Of a DNA stretch of 5,782 nt, positions 5,115-5,782 are shown in pieces; the stretch's first letter is position 1, and each line of letters begins with the position of its first letter. Where the stretch lies: NCBI GenBank assembly GCA_003560545.1, contig PWLK01000040.1, positions 1 to 5,782 on the forward strand, in the 5' to 3' direction. The notes under the pieces were generated by a model. It did not search any database. It was given only the letters and a program-made list of their open reading frames with translations, and was not told the origin of the DNA. A program made the translations under genes and the position numbers. The stretch is from Candidatus Woesearchaeota archaeon. GTDB taxonomy: Archaea; Nanobdellota; Nanobdellia; Woesearchaeales; 21-14-0-10-32-9.

Positions 5115-5120
5115 TTTTTT
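5115..5120 (+). terminator. T6 terminator of tRNA-Cys
   Basis: Six T residues begin two bases after the discriminator base of tRNA-Cys, a typical archaeal tRNA terminator. Confidence 0.6.
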
Positions 5121-5127
5121 ATTATAG

Positions 5128-5132
5128 AAAAA
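5128..5132 (-). terminator. Possible T5 terminator of the erythromycin-esterase-like gene
   Basis: Five T residues on the minus strand lie just past the TAA stop at 5135. With the T6 of tRNA-Cys this makes a 22-nt two-way termination spacer between convergent genes. Confidence 0.4.
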
Positions 5133-5134
5133 TG

Positions 5135-5782
5135 TTAGTTAAGCAGTTCTAAAGCGCTTGTTTCCTTGAAGAAAATAAACGCGTCGTAGCGATAGGGAAG
5201 AATTGTGCCGACGTAGTTGCCTTGTTCGTTTAGCGAATTGTAAACAACTCCTATAGCCCTGTGGCCTCTTGCCTCGAATAATTCTTCAGGGGTTGTTTCG
5301 TTAAATATTATTAGTTCGGATTCCAAGCCCAGGTTTTTGAATAAGTACTCGTAACTTTGGTTCATTGCTTCTGGGACTTGCATTACTTGCATCGGGCTAC
5401 CCCACGAGCTACCAGCGACAACTTCTCCTTTGTATGTGCCGAATCCAAGGATAAAAACGTTCAAGCCGGCTTCACGGAGTAATTGTCCTTTGTTTACCTG
5501 GTCGTAAAGAGACATCTCTGTAGCCCTGGCATCACCGACATGAGTGTTATGAGCCCAGACAATTCCTTTTCCATCATAAAATTCTTTGAGTCTTCCAATG
5601 GTTTTATTCATGTGTATAACCCTGTCATTCCAGGAATCCGGGCTTTGGCTGAGCATGCCCTTGTAGTGTTTCTCCGCGTTTTTCACAACGAAAGCATTCT
5701 GCTCCAAGTAAAAGAATTCTTTGCTGCCAAGAGTTTCTCTTAATGACTGGTTATCACTAATTTTTTGGAAAACACTTCTTGC
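5135..5782 (-). CDS. Erythromycin-esterase-family protein, C-terminal part (runs off the right edge)
   Basis: The frame is open for 215 codons from the window edge to TAA at 5137-5135. The true start is outside the window; the TTG at 5707 is just an internal Leu codon. Family hallmarks of the erythromycin esterase/succinoglycan-type hydrolases (PF05139) are visible. LEQNAFVVKNAEKHYKGM is followed by SWNDRVIHMNKTI, then GIVWAHNTHVGDARATEMSL, whose two histidines match the conserved active-site pair in EreA/EreB-like enzymes. Next come GQLLREAGLNVFILGFGTYKG and MQVPEAMNQSYEYLF, with a C-terminal strand region ending LELLN. The catalytic Glu/His residues of the N-terminal half lie beyond the edge. 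Family members hydrolyse macrolide lactones in a few bacteria, but most have unknown substrates; a resistance role here is not implied. Convergent with tRNA-Cys. Confidence 0.85.
   Translation of the reverse strand, partial: ARSVFQKISDNQSLRETLGSKEFFYLEQNAFVVKNAEKHYKGMLSQSPDSWNDRVIHMNKTIGRLKEFYDGKGIVWAHNTHVGDARATEMSLYDQVNKGQLLREAGLNVFILGFGTYKGEVVAGSSWGSPMQVMQVPEAMNQSYEYLFKNLGLESELIIFNETTPEELFEARGHRAIGVVYNSLNEQGNYVGTILPYRYDAFIFFKETSALELLN

Noticed and set aside
1..5782. CRISPR array, insertion sequence or defence cassette
   Set aside because: No spaced direct repeats, transposase or terminal inverted repeats were seen. The only mobile-type gene is the endonuclease relic.

Overview
The window looks like a stretch of archaeal chromosome. 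Both tRNA genes carry introns placed in bulge-helix-bulge type folds, promoters are TATA boxes about 26-30 bp before leaderless or near-leaderless starts, and terminators are plain oligo-T tracts. Neither tRNA encodes its CCA end, and the protein families (a TrmI-type tRNA m1A methyltransferase, an archaeal HD protein, a secreted beta-propeller lipoprotein) fit. Lineage cannot be fixed from the sequence. A DPANN or small-genome euryarchaeal background is only a guess, based on the unusual tRNA introns.

Layout, left to right: (1) on the minus strand, the first 20 codons of a small protein resembling a stand-alone Lrp/AsnC ligand-binding domain, preceded by a complete TrmI-type tRNA methyltransferase (117-890). 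(2) A compact divergent promoter with two palindromic TATA boxes, followed by tRNA-Arg(UCU) with a 74-nt intron (958-1106). (3) A large beta-propeller lipoprotein gene (1210-3351, TTG start with a good Shine-Dalgarno site) ended by a T tract. (4) An HD-domain phosphohydrolase-like gene (3450-4214) with its own promoter. (5) A broken LAGLIDADG homing endonuclease gene (from 4282), interrupted by one in-frame TAA, whose frame runs on into the next gene. (6) tRNA-Cys(GCA) at 4976-5112, which I read as carrying two introns: 44 nt at the usual 37/38 site and 19 nt at position 8/9. (7) Convergent to it, the C-terminal part of an erythromycin-esterase-like protein that continues beyond the window.

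The most notable part is 4940-5112. The tRNA-Cys leader and the 5' half of the gene can fold into one long hairpin. This presents a textbook bulge-helix-bulge at a non-canonical intron site, and it uses leader bases 4967-4973 paired with the D-loop bases. A decayed homing endonuclease sits directly upstream and reads into the tRNA. Functionally, the left third is about tRNA (a tRNA gene and a tRNA-modifying enzyme sharing a divergent promoter). The middle genes look like independent single-gene units, each with its own promoter.
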